Of a DNA stretch of 64,000 nucleotides, positions 1 through 8,558 are shown piece after piece (the stretch's first letter is position 1; every line of letters begins with the position of its first letter). The position numbers and the translations under genes were made by a program. Under the pieces are notes generated by a model, which worked only from the letters and a program-made list of their open reading frames with translations, did no database searches and was not told the origin of the DNA. The stretch comes from Thermomicrobiales bacterium (GTDB lineage: Bacteria; Chloroflexota; Chloroflexia; Thermomicrobiales; CFX8). The stretch covers positions 1-64,000 of the forward strand of contig JAMLIA010000008.1 in assembly GCA_023954495.1 (NCBI GenBank), read 5' to 3'.

Positions 1-387
1 CTTGTGCTCGTCCGATGAGTCTGGTGATCTTTGAAGGCGACATTGATGGGCGGAATCTGATCGTAGCGCCGGGAGTAGCGCGCGGGGCACAGCCCGCTCG
101 ATTCGTCGGGTTTGTCTTTGATCGTCGGCATGGCGATCCAGGAGACATTATGGCCACGATCCTGAGCCCGGATGGCGGCGCGTTTCGCACTGCGCTGGGC
201 GATGAGTCTCTCCCTGCGTCCGACATGACGGTTCCTGACGCTGTTCCGCCATTCGTGCCGTGTGAGGATGTGAACGCTCCTGGTCGCTCCGCACCGGACG
301 CTTCACCAACTTCCTGACGCGTTTCCCGCACTTGACCCACACTCTTCGAGCGCGCTACGCTGCGCGTTACGTCCTGAGGGGGGCAGA
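1..387. other. Left-edge region without a confident gene
   Basis: This stretch holds only short open frames with no recognisable motif. A plus-strand frame of about 100 codons (15-317) has no clear ribosome binding site and unusual composition, so I do not call it. It probably contains the promoter of the MFS gene that begins at 388. A GAGGGGGG ribosome binding site lies at about 375-382. Confidence 0.4.
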
Positions 388-1677
388 GTGTCGGGTGAGC
401 GTTTGCGACCGGGCTGGTTGAAGTTGCGTGGGCGGGCCGGGCGAAAGTCCACCGGCGTCAGCATGCCCCACTTCAGCCCCGAGATGTTCGCCTCGTTGCG
501 CCACCGCAACTACCGGCTCTACTGGATCGGCTCGCTGGTCGCCAACACCGGCGACTGGATGGACCAGATCGCTATTGGCTGGTTGATGTGGGAGTTGACC
601 GAGAGCGGCGGCTACCTCGGCATCATGTCGTTCTGCCGCGCCTTCCCGATCCTGATCTTCACCCTCTTTGGCGGAGCGATGGCCGATCGCATGGAGCGTC
701 GGCGGCTGATGCAGATCACACAGACGTTCGCGATGCTGCTGGCGCTGCTGCTGGCAGGGCTGGTCTGGTTCGGCGTCGTCGCTGTCTGGCACGTGCTGGC
801 AATCGCGGCGCTGCGGGGCGTAATGCTGAGTGTGAATCTGCCGACGCGACAGGCGCTGCTGTCCGACATCGTCGATCGCGAGCATCTGGCGAACGCGATC
901 GCGCTGAACTCGGCGACGCTGAACCTCACGCGCATCCTCGGCGGCTCGCTGGGCGGCGTGCTGATTACGCTGGTTGGCACCGCCGGAGTGTTCTTCCTGA
1001 ATGGGTTGTCGTTCATCATCCTGATCGTCACACTGGCGATGATGACGATCCCACCGTTCGTTTCGCGCATGCAGAAGAACATCCTGGCGTCGATTGCTGA
1101 GGGGTTGTCGTACCTGCGCGGTCACGAGGTGCTGCGGACGCTGGTCGTGCTGGCACTGGTGCCGATGCTGCTGGGTATGCCCTACATGACGCTGCTGCCG
1201 ATCTTCGCCGACAAGGTGCTGGGCATCGGGAACGAGGGCTACGGCATCCTCGTCGCGTTCACCGGCATTGGCGCGCTGTGTGGCGCACTGATCGTCGCGG
1301 CGCTGCGTGAGGGCGGCAGCCTCGGCAAGATCATGCTGCTGGTCATGATGCTCTTCGGCGTCATGCTGGTGCTGTTCAGCTGGTCGGCGATCCCACTGCT
1401 GTCGTTCGCGCTGCTCTTCGGCGTCGGCATGGGCCAGACCGGCTTTATGGCGCTGAACACGACGTTGCTGCAGACACATGCGTCAGACGAGATGCGCGGG
1501 CGGGTGATGAGCATCTTCTATCTGAACCGCGGCATGGTGCCGCTGGGCACGGTTGCGGCCGGATTCGCCAGCGAGTGGATCGGCGTGCAGACGACGGTCG
1601 CGATCATGGGCTCCGGTGTCGTGCTGCTGGCGCTGTATGCCTGGCTGCGGGTGCCGCGCATTCGGCAGTTGCACTAG
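388..1677 (+). CDS. MFS transporter, EntS/MFS_3-like exporter
   Basis: This is a 12-helix major facilitator protein of 429 residues, probably a proton-driven exporter of a small molecule in the cytoplasmic membrane. The N-terminal 'RHRNYRLYWIGS' motif followed by 'NTGDWMDQIAIGWLMWEL' is typical of the MFS_3 (enterobactin exporter EntS-like) subfamily. A loop with basic residues (DRMERRRLM) follows helices 2-3, as expected for the MFS signature. The GTG start at 388 has a GAGGGG ribosome binding site 6-8 bases upstream. An internal ATG at 463 would remove 25 non-conserved residues and is the alternative start. The substrate cannot be read from sequence. The gene is convergent with the next one, with stop codons only a few bases apart. 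Confidence 0.9.
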   Translation: MSGERLRPGWLKLRGRAGRKSTGVSMPHFSPEMFASLRHRNYRLYWIGSLVANTGDWMDQIAIGWLMWELTESGGYLGIMSFCRAFPILIFTLFGGAMADRMERRRLMQITQTFAMLLALLLAGLVWFGVVAVWHVLAIAALRGVMLSVNLPTRQALLSDIVDREHLANAIALNSATLNLTRILGGSLGGVLITLVGTAGVFFLNGLSFIILIVTLAMMTIPPFVSRMQKNILASIAEGLSYLRGHEVLRTLVVLALVPMLLGMPYMTLLPIFADKVLGIGNEGYGILVAFTGIGALCGALIVAALREGGSLGKIMLLVMMLFGVMLVLFSWSAIPLLSFALLFGVGMGQTGFMALNTTLLQTHASDEMRGRVMSIFYLNRGMVPLGTVAAGFASEWIGVQTTVAIMGSGVVLLALYAWLRVPRIRQLH

Positions 1678-1681
1678 CCGG

Positions 1682-2122
1682 TCAGGCGCGCGGGCGCTCC
1701 CAGAGGGTGCGGCTGCTTTCGCCGCGGATGATCGAGCGCATGAAGGCGTGCTCGATCTTGCGGAGCTCACGCAGCGCGGCGGTGCAGGCGCGAGCCATGC
1801 GCAGGTCGCCGGCTTCGTGGCAGCGGCGCAGCAGCGCCTTCGTCACGCCAGCGTCGTCGAGTGAGCCGATGAAGCCGAACCACGGCACCAGCCGCATTTC
1901 CTCGGGCAGCGGGAACTCCGGACGCAGGCGGCGCAGGCTATCGAGTCGTTCGCGGGCCGAGCGGACCATGCCCTCGACGAAGATCGCAGGCGGTACGTCG
2001 TCGGTGTGGCGCGGGTCGAGGATCAGCGTCTTGCCGAGGCGCGGGAAGAACAGGCAAACGACTTCGCCCTGCTCGATCGCCTCGATGATCCGGTCGTGAT
2101 ACAGCTCAAACGCGTTATCCAT
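1682..2122 (-). CDS. Conserved hypothetical protein
   Basis: I do not recognise this protein of about 146 residues. It has no signal peptide or membrane segment. The N-terminal half is mixed alpha/beta ('ELYHDRIIEAIEQGEVVCLF', then 'LGKTLILDPRHTDD'). The C-terminal half is basic and helical, rich in Arg and Ala, and ends in 'SSRTLWERPRA'. I chose the ATG at 2122 because the 11 residues upstream (MTPEHRRGAGV) look like untranslated leader. It lies downstream of the inositol monophosphatase gene on the same strand and may be the last gene of the tsa operon, but no function follows from that. Confidence 0.6.
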   Translation of the reverse strand: MDNAFELYHDRIIEAIEQGEVVCLFFPRLGKTLILDPRHTDDVPPAIFVEGMVRSARERLDSLRRLRPEFPLPEEMRLVPWFGFIGSLDDAGVTKALLRRCHEAGDLRMARACTAALRELRKIEHAFMRSIIRGESSRTLWERPRA

Positions 2123-2164
2123 GACTCCCGCTCCGCGTCGATGTTCTGGTGTCATCGTGTCGTG

Positions 2165-2968
2165 TCACTGTGTGTTCGCCTGACAGATGCCGTGCAGCAT
2201 GGCATCGTGGATCAACCTGTTCGACGCCAGCACCTCACCGGCCCAGATGTCGAACGGTGCGCCATCATACCGCGATAGCCTGCCTCCTGCCTCCTGGACG
2301 AGGAGCGCGGCAGCAGCGACATCCCACGCCTGCAGGTTGCCTTCCCAGTATGCGTCGAATCGGCCGCAGGCGACGTAGGCAAGGTCGAGCGCGGCGGATC
2401 CACCGCGCCGGGCGCCCTGCGTCTCCTGGACCATCCAGTTGAACAGCGGCATGACCTTGCGGCGGGCATCGAGATCGTAGGGGAAGCCGGACGCGACCAT
2501 GGCGGCGATGAGGGTCGAGGTGTTCGAGACATGGATCGGAGCGCCGTTCAGGTACGCGCCGTGGCCGTCGATGGCGTGGAACAGCTCGTCGCGAGACGGA
2601 TCGTAGAGCAGGCCCAGTTGGGATCGGCCCTCGGCGTAGAGCGCGATCGAGACGGCGAAGGTCGGGTAACCGTGCAGAAAGTTCACCGTGCCGTCCAGCG
2701 GGTCGATGATCCAGGCTCGGCGGGTGTCGGTTGGCCGCTCGTGCGATTCGCTCTCCTCGCCGAAGATGTCGTCGTCGGGGAACGCGTCGTGAAGCTGCTT
2801 CGTGACCAGGGCCTGACTATCGCGGTCGGCGCTCGTCACCGGATCGACGAGGCTGCTCTTGAATTCGACCTTGCCGACTTCACCGAGACGGCTGAGCAGC
2901 AGCGCCCCGGCCTCTCTGGCTGTCGCGGTTGCGATCTCAAGTTCGTGCTGGAGATAGTGGTCAGCCAT
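2165..2968 (-). CDS. suhB: Inositol monophosphatase family protein
   Basis: This is a lithium-sensitive Mg2+-dependent sugar phosphatase of the IMPase/FBPase superfamily, about 267 residues. The metal-binding motifs are all visible: 'GEES' near residue 70, 'WIIDPLDGTVNFLHG' near residue 85 (the D-x-D-G-T core) and 'WDVAAAALLVQEAGG' near residue 215. It probably removes phosphate from myo-inositol 1-phosphate or a related sugar phosphate; the exact substrate is not decidable from sequence. The ATG at 2968 overlaps the 3' end of tsaD by 8 bases, which implies translational coupling in the tsaE-tsaB-rimI-tsaD-IMPase operon. An upstream in-frame ATG at 3028 lies well inside tsaD and is less likely. 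Confidence 0.9.
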   Translation of the reverse strand: MADHYLQHELEIATATAREAGALLLSRLGEVGKVEFKSSLVDPVTSADRDSQALVTKQLHDAFPDDDIFGEESESHERPTDTRRAWIIDPLDGTVNFLHGYPTFAVSIALYAEGRSQLGLLYDPSRDELFHAIDGHGAYLNGAPIHVSNTSTLIAAMVASGFPYDLDARRKVMPLFNWMVQETQGARRGGSAALDLAYVACGRFDAYWEGNLQAWDVAAAALLVQEAGGRLSRYDGAPFDIWAGEVLASNRLIHDAMLHGICQANTQ

Positions 2969-4100
2969 GCGCGCGGTCGATGATCGTGACGCCGGGGATC
3001 GCGCCCCACGGGAGTTGCGCGCGGACATCCAGTTCCCAACCGGCCAGCGCGCCGCGTCGCAGCACCTGATATGCGGCGGCGGCGATCATCGCGGCGTTGT
3101 CGGTGCAGAACTGCATCTCGGGAACGTAGAGCGGGATGCCGGTCGTGCGGAGCCGCGATGCCATGCGGCGGCGCAGGAGCGCGTTGGCCGATACGCCACC
3201 GGAGAGCAGCACGCTCTGGACGTTTTCCTGCTGGGCGGCGGTGATCGTCTTTTCGACCAGCACATCGACGATGGCGTCCTGATAGGCGGCGGCGAGCTCG
3301 CCAACCGGCATATTCGGCGAATAGGTCGGCGGCTCATGGCGGACGAACGGCTCGTCCTGCGTGGGTGTCTTGCGTGCGCCTCGGCCGGGTGGCGGTTCCT
3401 GCTTGCGATATGGCTCTGCGGCTCGGAGCAACGCCGTCTTGACGCCGGAGAACGAGAAGTCGTAGCTGTCGCCGAGCCAGGCGCGCGGTAGCTGCTCCAG
3501 CGGACGACAGCCCTCGGCAGCATTCTGAATCGCCGGTCCGCCTGGATAGCCGAGGCCGAGGATACGCGCGCCCTTGTCGAACGCCTCACCAGCCGCGTCA
3601 TCGAGCGTGCGGCCGAGGATTTCGTAGACGCCGTGGCGATGGATGAGCAGCAGGTCGGTGTGCCCGCCGGAGACGATCAGGCAGATGGCCGGGAGCTGCG
3701 GCGCGGGATGGTCCTCGACTGCCTCACCGGGAGGGATCAGCCAGTTGGCGTAGAGATGTCCCTCCAGGTGGTTGACGGGTACGAGCGGCTTTTTCCAGAC
3801 GAACGCCAGCGTCTTGGCGACATTAATGCCGACTAGCAGCGATCCGGCCAGTCCGGGTCCCTCGGTGACGGCGATGGCGTCGATCTCGTCGCGGGTGACG
3901 CCGGCTGTTTCGAGCGCGTCTTTCAGCACCGGCACGATCGCGGTCACATGCTGACGGGACGCCAGCTCGGGGACGATGCCGCCGTATGCTTCGTGGAGCG
4001 CGATCTGGGATGCGACGACGTTCGCCAGCACGGTCCGGCCGCTCCGGACGACGGCGACGGCAGTCTCATCGCACGAGGTTTCAATTGCGAGGATGTTCAC
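2961..4100 (-). CDS. tsaD: tRNA t6A37 threonylcarbamoyltransferase TsaD
   Basis: TsaD (Gcp/Kae1, ASKHA fold) transfers the threonylcarbamoyl group to A37 of ANN-decoding tRNAs, acting with TsaB and TsaE. The N-terminus 'MNILAIETSCDETAVAVV' is diagnostic. The metal ligands H111 and H115 are seen in 'NHLEGH', and the C-terminal 'CTDNAAM' supplies the metal-binding Asp. At 379 residues it is longer than the usual 330-345. The excess is a Pro/Arg/Glu-rich insertion around residues 230-265 ('KQEPPPGRGARKTPTQDEP'), probably a surface loop. The start overlaps the stop of rimI in ATGA (4097-4100). TsaC/Sua5, needed for the first step, is not in this window. Confidence 0.96.
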   Translation of the reverse strand: MNILAIETSCDETAVAVVRSGRTVLANVVASQIALHEAYGGIVPELASRQHVTAIVPVLKDALETAGVTRDEIDAIAVTEGPGLAGSLLVGINVAKTLAFVWKKPLVPVNHLEGHLYANWLIPPGEAVEDHPAPQLPAICLIVSGGHTDLLLIHRHGVYEILGRTLDDAAGEAFDKGARILGLGYPGGPAIQNAAEGCRPLEQLPRAWLGDSYDFSFSGVKTALLRAAEPYRKQEPPPGRGARKTPTQDEPFVRHEPPTYSPNMPVGELAAAYQDAIVDVLVEKTITAAQQENVQSVLLSGGVSANALLRRRMASRLRTTGIPLYVPEMQFCTDNAAMIAAAAYQVLRRGALAGWELDVRAQLPWGAIPGVTIIDRAHG

Positions 4101-4759
4101 GACGACGACTCCATCCGGCCTTCGCCTGTTCCGTTCGCGTGCCGATCATCGCTGAGCTTGTCGCCGAGCCGGGCGAGCGCGCTGCTGCGCAACTCGGCGA
4201 ACCGCTGACGATATTCGGGCGTGCGAATCGCCGGTGACCACATGATGTAGGCATCTTCGCCGTTGTCGCTGTAATAGCGGCGGCGGAGACCCTGCTGGCT
4301 GAATCCATACTTGTGGTAGAGCGCCTGTGCACCGGCGTTTGAGACGCGCACCTCGAGCGTGACCCATTCGGAGTCTCGTTCGTAGGCGATCTCGAACAGG
4401 CGCAGCAGGAGGAGCTCGCCGAGACCCTGCCCGCGTAGCTCCGGTGTCACGCCGATAGTTGTGACATGGGCCTCGTCGTAGAGGATCCACATGCCGGCGA
4501 AGCCGACGATCTGATCCTCACCCCCGCGTTCGCCGCGGCGAAAGAACGGCAGGATCGAGCGACCGCCTCGGCCCTCTTCGGGTGTCGGCTCCGGCAGGTT
4601 GTCGTCGTGATGCCAGAGGACGATGTAGGCGTTGTTGCCCGGATTGCGCAGCTCGCGGCGGTAGGCGGACTGCGGCCAGGGGTTGGTGAAGCAGAGGTGC
4701 TCGACGCGCGATACCTCGGGGATATCGTCGATCTGCATCGGTGCGATGTAATAGCTCAT
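4097..4759 (-). CDS. rimI: GNAT N-acetyltransferase, RimI-like
   Basis: This is a GCN5-family acetyltransferase of 220 residues. RimI acetylates the N-terminal alanine of ribosomal protein S18, and related enzymes act on other protein N-termini. The acetyl-CoA pyrophosphate-binding loop is 'PELRGQGLGELLL' near residue 130. The following 'RVSNAGAQALYHKYGF' and 'RRYYSDNGEDAYIM' are the usual RimI C-terminal motifs. A charged insertion near residues 55-80 (PEPTPEEGRGGR...) and a 35-residue tail make it larger than the typical 150-residue RimI. It is coupled by ATGA overlaps to tsaB upstream and tsaD downstream, the common tsaB-rimI-tsaD arrangement, which supports the RimI assignment over a generic GNAT. 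Confidence 0.9.
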   Translation of the reverse strand: MSYYIAPMQIDDIPEVSRVEHLCFTNPWPQSAYRRELRNPGNNAYIVLWHHDDNLPEPTPEEGRGGRSILPFFRRGERGGEDQIVGFAGMWILYDEAHVTTIGVTPELRGQGLGELLLLRLFEIAYERDSEWVTLEVRVSNAGAQALYHKYGFSQQGLRRRYYSDNGEDAYIMWSPAIRTPEYRQRFAELRSSALARLGDKLSDDRHANGTGEGRMESSS

Positions 4760-5496
4760 TGCTGTGCTCTCGCGTTTGAGCGCTGCCGGGCTGCGGTGCC
4801 GGATTCGCTTGACTGCTGATGGACGTAAAGCGGCTCCAGCCGCGTGATGTCGTCCGGCTCGTTGGCGACGTAGCGCGGCTGGGCCAGATCAATCATGAAT
4901 GCTGCGCGCCGTTGCCTGAGTCCAGCAGATGGCAGGACGACGTTTGGTAGCTCTTGGAGCGCCTCCTGGTCGTCGATGGTGAGGTCGCCGGTCAGGACAG
5001 TCGGCGTCATCAGATCGGCGGCCAGCGACGCGATCGGGCGGTTGCCCATCTCGCCGCTGCGCTGGAGCGCCCCACCGAGATGGAGATAGTCGGCGAAGAC
5101 GGCGCGATTGCGACCCGCTGGAACGAAGGCGCGCACCGGCAAGCCCCACGACGCCACCGCCTGCGCGGCGATGTCGAGCGTCCCGACGCCGAAGATCGGC
5201 AGATCCAGCGCGAAGGCAAAGCCCTTGGCCACGCTCATCCCGACGCGGAGGGCGTTGAACCCGCCCGGCCCGGTTGCGATGACGACACCGCCCAGGTGCT
5301 CCGGTTCCAGATGGCAACTGCGCAGCAGATGGTCGATCTGCGATAGCAGCGTTGTTGTCTGGCTGCGTGGCGCGGGCCAGGTCACCTCAGCCAGGCTGCC
5401 GCCACCCTGGGTCGGCGCGAGCGCGATTGATGCGATATCGGATGATGTGTCGATGCCGAGCAGCCAGCCGGCCGGTCTATCCTCGGCCACCACCAA
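4756..5496 (-). CDS. tsaB: tRNA t6A37 complex dimerization subunit TsaB
   Basis: TsaB is the catalytically inactive TsaD paralogue that scaffolds the TsaD-TsaB-TsaE complex. The N-terminal 'LLGIDTSSDIASIAL' and the 'GPGGFNALRVGMSVAKGFA' segment near residue 93 are typical of the family, and the TsaD metal-binding HxxxH is absent, as expected. It is 246 residues long. The C-terminal Gln/Ser/Arg-rich tail is probably disordered. Its start overlaps the end of tsaE by 20 bases and its stop overlaps rimI in ATGA, so the genes are translationally coupled. Confidence 0.93.
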   Translation of the reverse strand: MVVAEDRPAGWLLGIDTSSDIASIALAPTQGGGSLAEVTWPAPRSQTTTLLSQIDHLLRSCHLEPEHLGGVVIATGPGGFNALRVGMSVAKGFAFALDLPIFGVGTLDIAAQAVASWGLPVRAFVPAGRNRAVFADYLHLGGALQRSGEMGNRPIASLAADLMTPTVLTGDLTIDDQEALQELPNVVLPSAGLRQRRAAFMIDLAQPRYVANEPDDITRLEPLYVHQQSSESGTAARQRSNARAQQ

Positions 5497-6007
5497 CCTC
5501 CTTCCGCATCAGCTCGATCGCCTGCCGCTCGCGCGTTACGCGCCGAGACGCCGACGGCGAGATGCTGATCGAGCGCTTTGTGTCGGCGATGTTGCCCATC
5601 TGCACCAGTATGTACTCGTCCGGCAGCCTGCTCACCGCGCGGTCGGGCCACTCGATGATGACGATGCCCTTCGGGTCGCTCAAATAGTCATCGAAGCTGA
5701 TCGAGTCGAGATCGTCCGGGCCGGACATACGGTACAGATCCATATGGTACAGGCGCACTGGTTGGCCGTCGGCCAACTGGCCATCGTGCTCGGCGACGAT
5801 GGTGAATGTCGGGCTCTGGACCTGCTCGCCAGCGCCGAGTGCGCGCGCCAAACCTTGCACGAACGTCGTCTTACCGGCACCGAGCGGGCCGCTGAGCAGA
5901 ACTGTCTGCCCATGCGAAAGACGCCGAGCCAGCTGGGCGGCGATTGCGCGGGTTTGCTCCGGGCTATGGGCGATCAGATCGACCTTTGGTGTGTGCGCGA
6001 CGGTCAC
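5477..6007 (-). CDS. tsaE: tRNA t6A37 ATPase TsaE
   Basis: TsaE is the P-loop ATPase that drives turnover of the TsaBD complex. The Walker A motif 'GPLGAGKTTFVQGLA' lies near residue 40, 'SPTFTIV' follows, and the family-specific 'HMDLYRM' and 'IIEWPDR' motifs are present. The protein has 176 residues. I chose the GTG at 6007 because an AAGGAGG ribosome binding site lies four bases upstream (6012-6018). The longer frame starting at 6097 reads through a hairpin and is unlikely. It is the first gene of the tsaE-tsaB-rimI-tsaD-IMPase operon. Confidence 0.94.
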   Translation of the reverse strand: MTVAHTPKVDLIAHSPEQTRAIAAQLARRLSHGQTVLLSGPLGAGKTTFVQGLARALGAGEQVQSPTFTIVAEHDGQLADGQPVRLYHMDLYRMSGPDDLDSISFDDYLSDPKGIVIIEWPDRAVSRLPDEYILVQMGNIADTKRSISISPSASRRVTRERQAIELMRKEVGGGRG

Positions 6008-6067
6008 GACGCCTCCTTGACGGAGATCATAGCGTAACCGATCGCGCGAAGGCTTGGCGGGAAGAGG

Positions 6068-6108
6068 ACGAAGCCGCAGCGGAGACGATCTCTCCACCGC
6101 GGCTTCGT
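6068..6108 (-). terminator. Hairpin after the S16 protease gene
   Basis: Ten-base arms ACGAAGCCGC (6068-6077) and GCGGCTTCGT (6099-6108) form a perfect inverted repeat 16 bases past the stop of the Lon-like gene. No T-tract follows on the minus strand, so this may be a factor-dependent terminator or an mRNA 3'-end hairpin. Confidence 0.6.
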
Positions 6109-6123
6109 TGGGTTGCGGGTGAA

Positions 6124-8145
6124 CTAGCTCTCCGGTTCTGCCGAGAACGCCGAGAGCGTGGATGACAAGATGGCTGACTGCCAGTAGTAGTTCAGTGCCG
6201 TCAGCTGATCCGTCGCGTCGCCGGTGCGATACAGGCGGGCGTTGTCGTAGTAATAGAGTGCCTGGATCGGGTCTTCGGTGGCGACGGCACCAAGCAGTGT
6301 CTTGGCTCGCTGGTCGGCCAGATCGAGCATGTTGGCGAGTGCCGTCTGTCGATCGTAACCAACGATGTAGCCGGAGTCGTCAACCTGCGCGCCGAGTGAG
6401 TAGTACTTGGCGATCAGGCCGGCAGACTGCGAGTACGCGGTCAACGCCGAGCCGAGGTGAACCCACGACTTCGCGTCTTCCTTGTTAACTGCGTCGGCTA
6501 ACGAGTCTGCACCTGCGATGGCTGCGACTGCTGTCAGGTAGCCATTGTCGGACTGCTGGAAGTAGACCTTGGCGATGTCAGACGAGACGCCGTACTGCTG
6601 GGCGAACGGCTCGACGATGAGGGTCTCGAAGTAGGTCACGTTCGCTTCCGCACCACGGCGCAGCGTCTCGGAGATCGCCTTCAGCACTTCCGGGTTCGGA
6701 GACGGAGCGTTGCCGTAGCCAAGCCCGATTGACTCCTGATCCTCGGCCAGGTTCAGATACTGGTTGGCGTAAACGTAGTAGTAGTTGGCCAGATAGATCG
6801 TGTCGAGGACGTCATCCTCGGTGGCGTCAGGGTTGTTCTGCAGCGTGGAGATGGCGCTCTGCGCCTGGAAGACCATCCCTTGAGCGATTGACAGGCTCGA
6901 GAAGGCATCCATCAGCGCAATGGTGTCAGAGGCAGTACGAGGAGTCTCCGCTTCCAGCTTCTGACGCAACGCGTCGAAGCGGGTGATGGTTGCTGCGCTG
7001 GAGTTCAGGCGGGCAAACATCGGGTCGAGTCCCTGCGACAGGTAGATGTTGTCCAGCTCCGCTGCTTCGCGGGCCAGCTTGGCCATTGCGGCGGCTGAGA
7101 AGGCGTGCTCGAAAGCGGCAGCGATCTGGCCCTCGCCGAGGAACTGGTTGGCCTTCTGGGCGTAGTAATCAGCCAGGTTGATCGTGTCGAGACGATACTC
7201 CTGAACGTCGGCGGGAAGTGCCGTGAAGCCGGTGCGCTCCTGATCGTAGGTCGCATACCAGTCCGTGGCTGCGGCGCGGTACTTGTCGTACGCCGCCGGC
7301 GGATACGCGGCCTGGCCGGTGCTGACTGGCGTCGGGAGCTCGCTGCCGGTCCGCTCGCGGTAGGCGGTGTAGATGTCGGGGACGAGCTTGACGGTGATGC
7401 CGTTCTGCTGGCCCACCTGGACCAGGTCGACCGACTGCCCTGCGGCGTAGTCGTAGTCATAGCGCTGTCCGCCCGGAACGAGGACAGTGGTCTTGCCGGA
7501 TGCGGCAGCGCCCTCGATCTTGTGCGGGATGCCGCCGACCGGGCCGATCGTGCCGTCCGGGTTGATTGTGCCGGTCATCGTGACGGTGGGATCAATCACG
7601 TCGCCCAGGTAGGCGGCCAGCACGGCCGAGGTCATCAGCGCACCGGCGGATGGTCCGTCGATGCGGCCGGCGACGTCGAACGAGAATTCGTGCTGTGACG
7701 GATCTTCAGACAGCAGGAGCGAGGCGGTGATGACGGCCATCCAGCCGGCAGCGCGCCACTGCGGGCCCGACCCGCCCACTTCAGACTCGAAGAAGCCGAC
7801 GCGCAGGTCTTCGCTCGTCTTCGGCTCGACTCGGACCTTCACATGGCTGGTGCCACCCATGACCGATTGGCCATCGCTGGCGAACCAGAGGGCATCGACC
7901 TCAACCGGGCCGCTGGCGACCGGCGCGGTCGTTGGCGTCGCGGGCTCCTCAGTCGGAGTGGCCACTTCCGCTTCTTCGGTGGGTTCCGTGGCCGGGCTTG
8001 CTTCTGCGGTTGCCTCGGCAGTTGTCGGTGAGGCCGCTGCCTCCTGAGTCGGGTCGTCACTGTCACTTCCGCCGCAGGCGGCGAGCGCGAGGAGAAGCAA
8101 CAGCGAAACCATGAACAGGCTCGCAAACCGAGCTGACCTCTGCAT
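6124..8145 (-). CDS. Lipoprotein with Lon-type (S16) protease domain
   Basis: This is a predicted exported lipoprotein of 673 residues. Residues 1-24 form a lipoprotein signal peptide ending in the lipobox 'LAAC' (C24). A low-complexity Thr/Pro/Glu/Ala linker runs to about residue 80. Residues 80-240 are a Lon-type proteolytic domain: the nucleophile is S166 in 'RIDGPSAGAL' and the general base is K209 in 'GPVGGIPHKIEG'. Their spacing of 43 residues equals that of Ser679/Lys722 in E. coli Lon. No AAA+ ATPase domain is present. The remaining 430 residues are helical, Ala/Tyr-rich and repetitive, with an unknown role. The ATG at 8145 has a GAGG site upstream; longer frames lack a signal peptide. 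I infer ATP-independent proteolysis at the cell surface. Confidence 0.85.
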   Translation of the reverse strand: MQRSARFASLFMVSLLLLLALAACGGSDSDDPTQEAAASPTTAEATAEASPATEPTEEAEVATPTEEPATPTTAPVASGPVEVDALWFASDGQSVMGGTSHVKVRVEPKTSEDLRVGFFESEVGGSGPQWRAAGWMAVITASLLLSEDPSQHEFSFDVAGRIDGPSAGALMTSAVLAAYLGDVIDPTVTMTGTINPDGTIGPVGGIPHKIEGAAASGKTTVLVPGGQRYDYDYAAGQSVDLVQVGQQNGITVKLVPDIYTAYRERTGSELPTPVSTGQAAYPPAAYDKYRAAATDWYATYDQERTGFTALPADVQEYRLDTINLADYYAQKANQFLGEGQIAAAFEHAFSAAAMAKLAREAAELDNIYLSQGLDPMFARLNSSAATITRFDALRQKLEAETPRTASDTIALMDAFSSLSIAQGMVFQAQSAISTLQNNPDATEDDVLDTIYLANYYYVYANQYLNLAEDQESIGLGYGNAPSPNPEVLKAISETLRRGAEANVTYFETLIVEPFAQQYGVSSDIAKVYFQQSDNGYLTAVAAIAGADSLADAVNKEDAKSWVHLGSALTAYSQSAGLIAKYYSLGAQVDDSGYIVGYDRQTALANMLDLADQRAKTLLGAVATEDPIQALYYYDNARLYRTGDATDQLTALNYYWQSAILSSTLSAFSAEPES

Positions 8146-8558
8146 CCAATCCTCTTTCAGGTGACCGTTGGACGGTCTGGACGGCTGCCCGGTGACAGCG
8201 TGGCCCGTTGAGTCTTCCAGAAAGACCCTCTGCCTACCCCAGACTCGTTCAGGCGCTACGGCGCTCCGGTCGCGATTTCCCACAACATCGTCGGCCCAAA
8301 CGCGTTACGTCGTGGCTCATGGCGGTTGACAGGATTCGCCATGAGCAGCGCACTTCGGCAATAACGCCGGGCTGATGACCTTAGCATAGGGAAGGTTCCC
8401 TAGCCTGCGTATGGTTTAAGGGACGATTCTATCCTGTCCTTTCGATCAGTCCAACCGATGAAAATCGATTCGACGGGTGGCGCGGCGCTTGCCACGGGCA
8501 TGGAGCAGTACCATCGGTGGCGGGCGACCTGCCGCCGGCAATATCACGAGGAGGTGCG
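8146..8558. promoter_or_regulatory. Divergent intergenic region with two dyads
   Basis: This 413-base gap separates the S16 lipoprotein gene from the GH15 gene. A perfect 10-base inverted repeat (GCTCATGGCG/CGCCATGAGC, 8315-8346) encloses a TTGACA hexamer at 8326-8331 that could be a -35 element. A second dyad, AGGGAAGGTTCCCT, lies at 8388-8401. Both could be operators. Nothing coding is visible. Confidence 0.45.

Noticed and set aside
15-317. 100-codon plus-strand frame at the left edge
   Set aside because: It has no convincing ribosome binding site, no recognisable fold and Pro/Ala/Asp-rich composition. Support is too weak for a gene call.
367-1479. Long minus-strand open frame (about 370 codons) opposite the MFS gene
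   Set aside because: It is Arg/Gln/His/Asp-rich, has no motif, and lies entirely antisense to a well-conserved 12-helix transporter. It is a GC-driven shadow frame.
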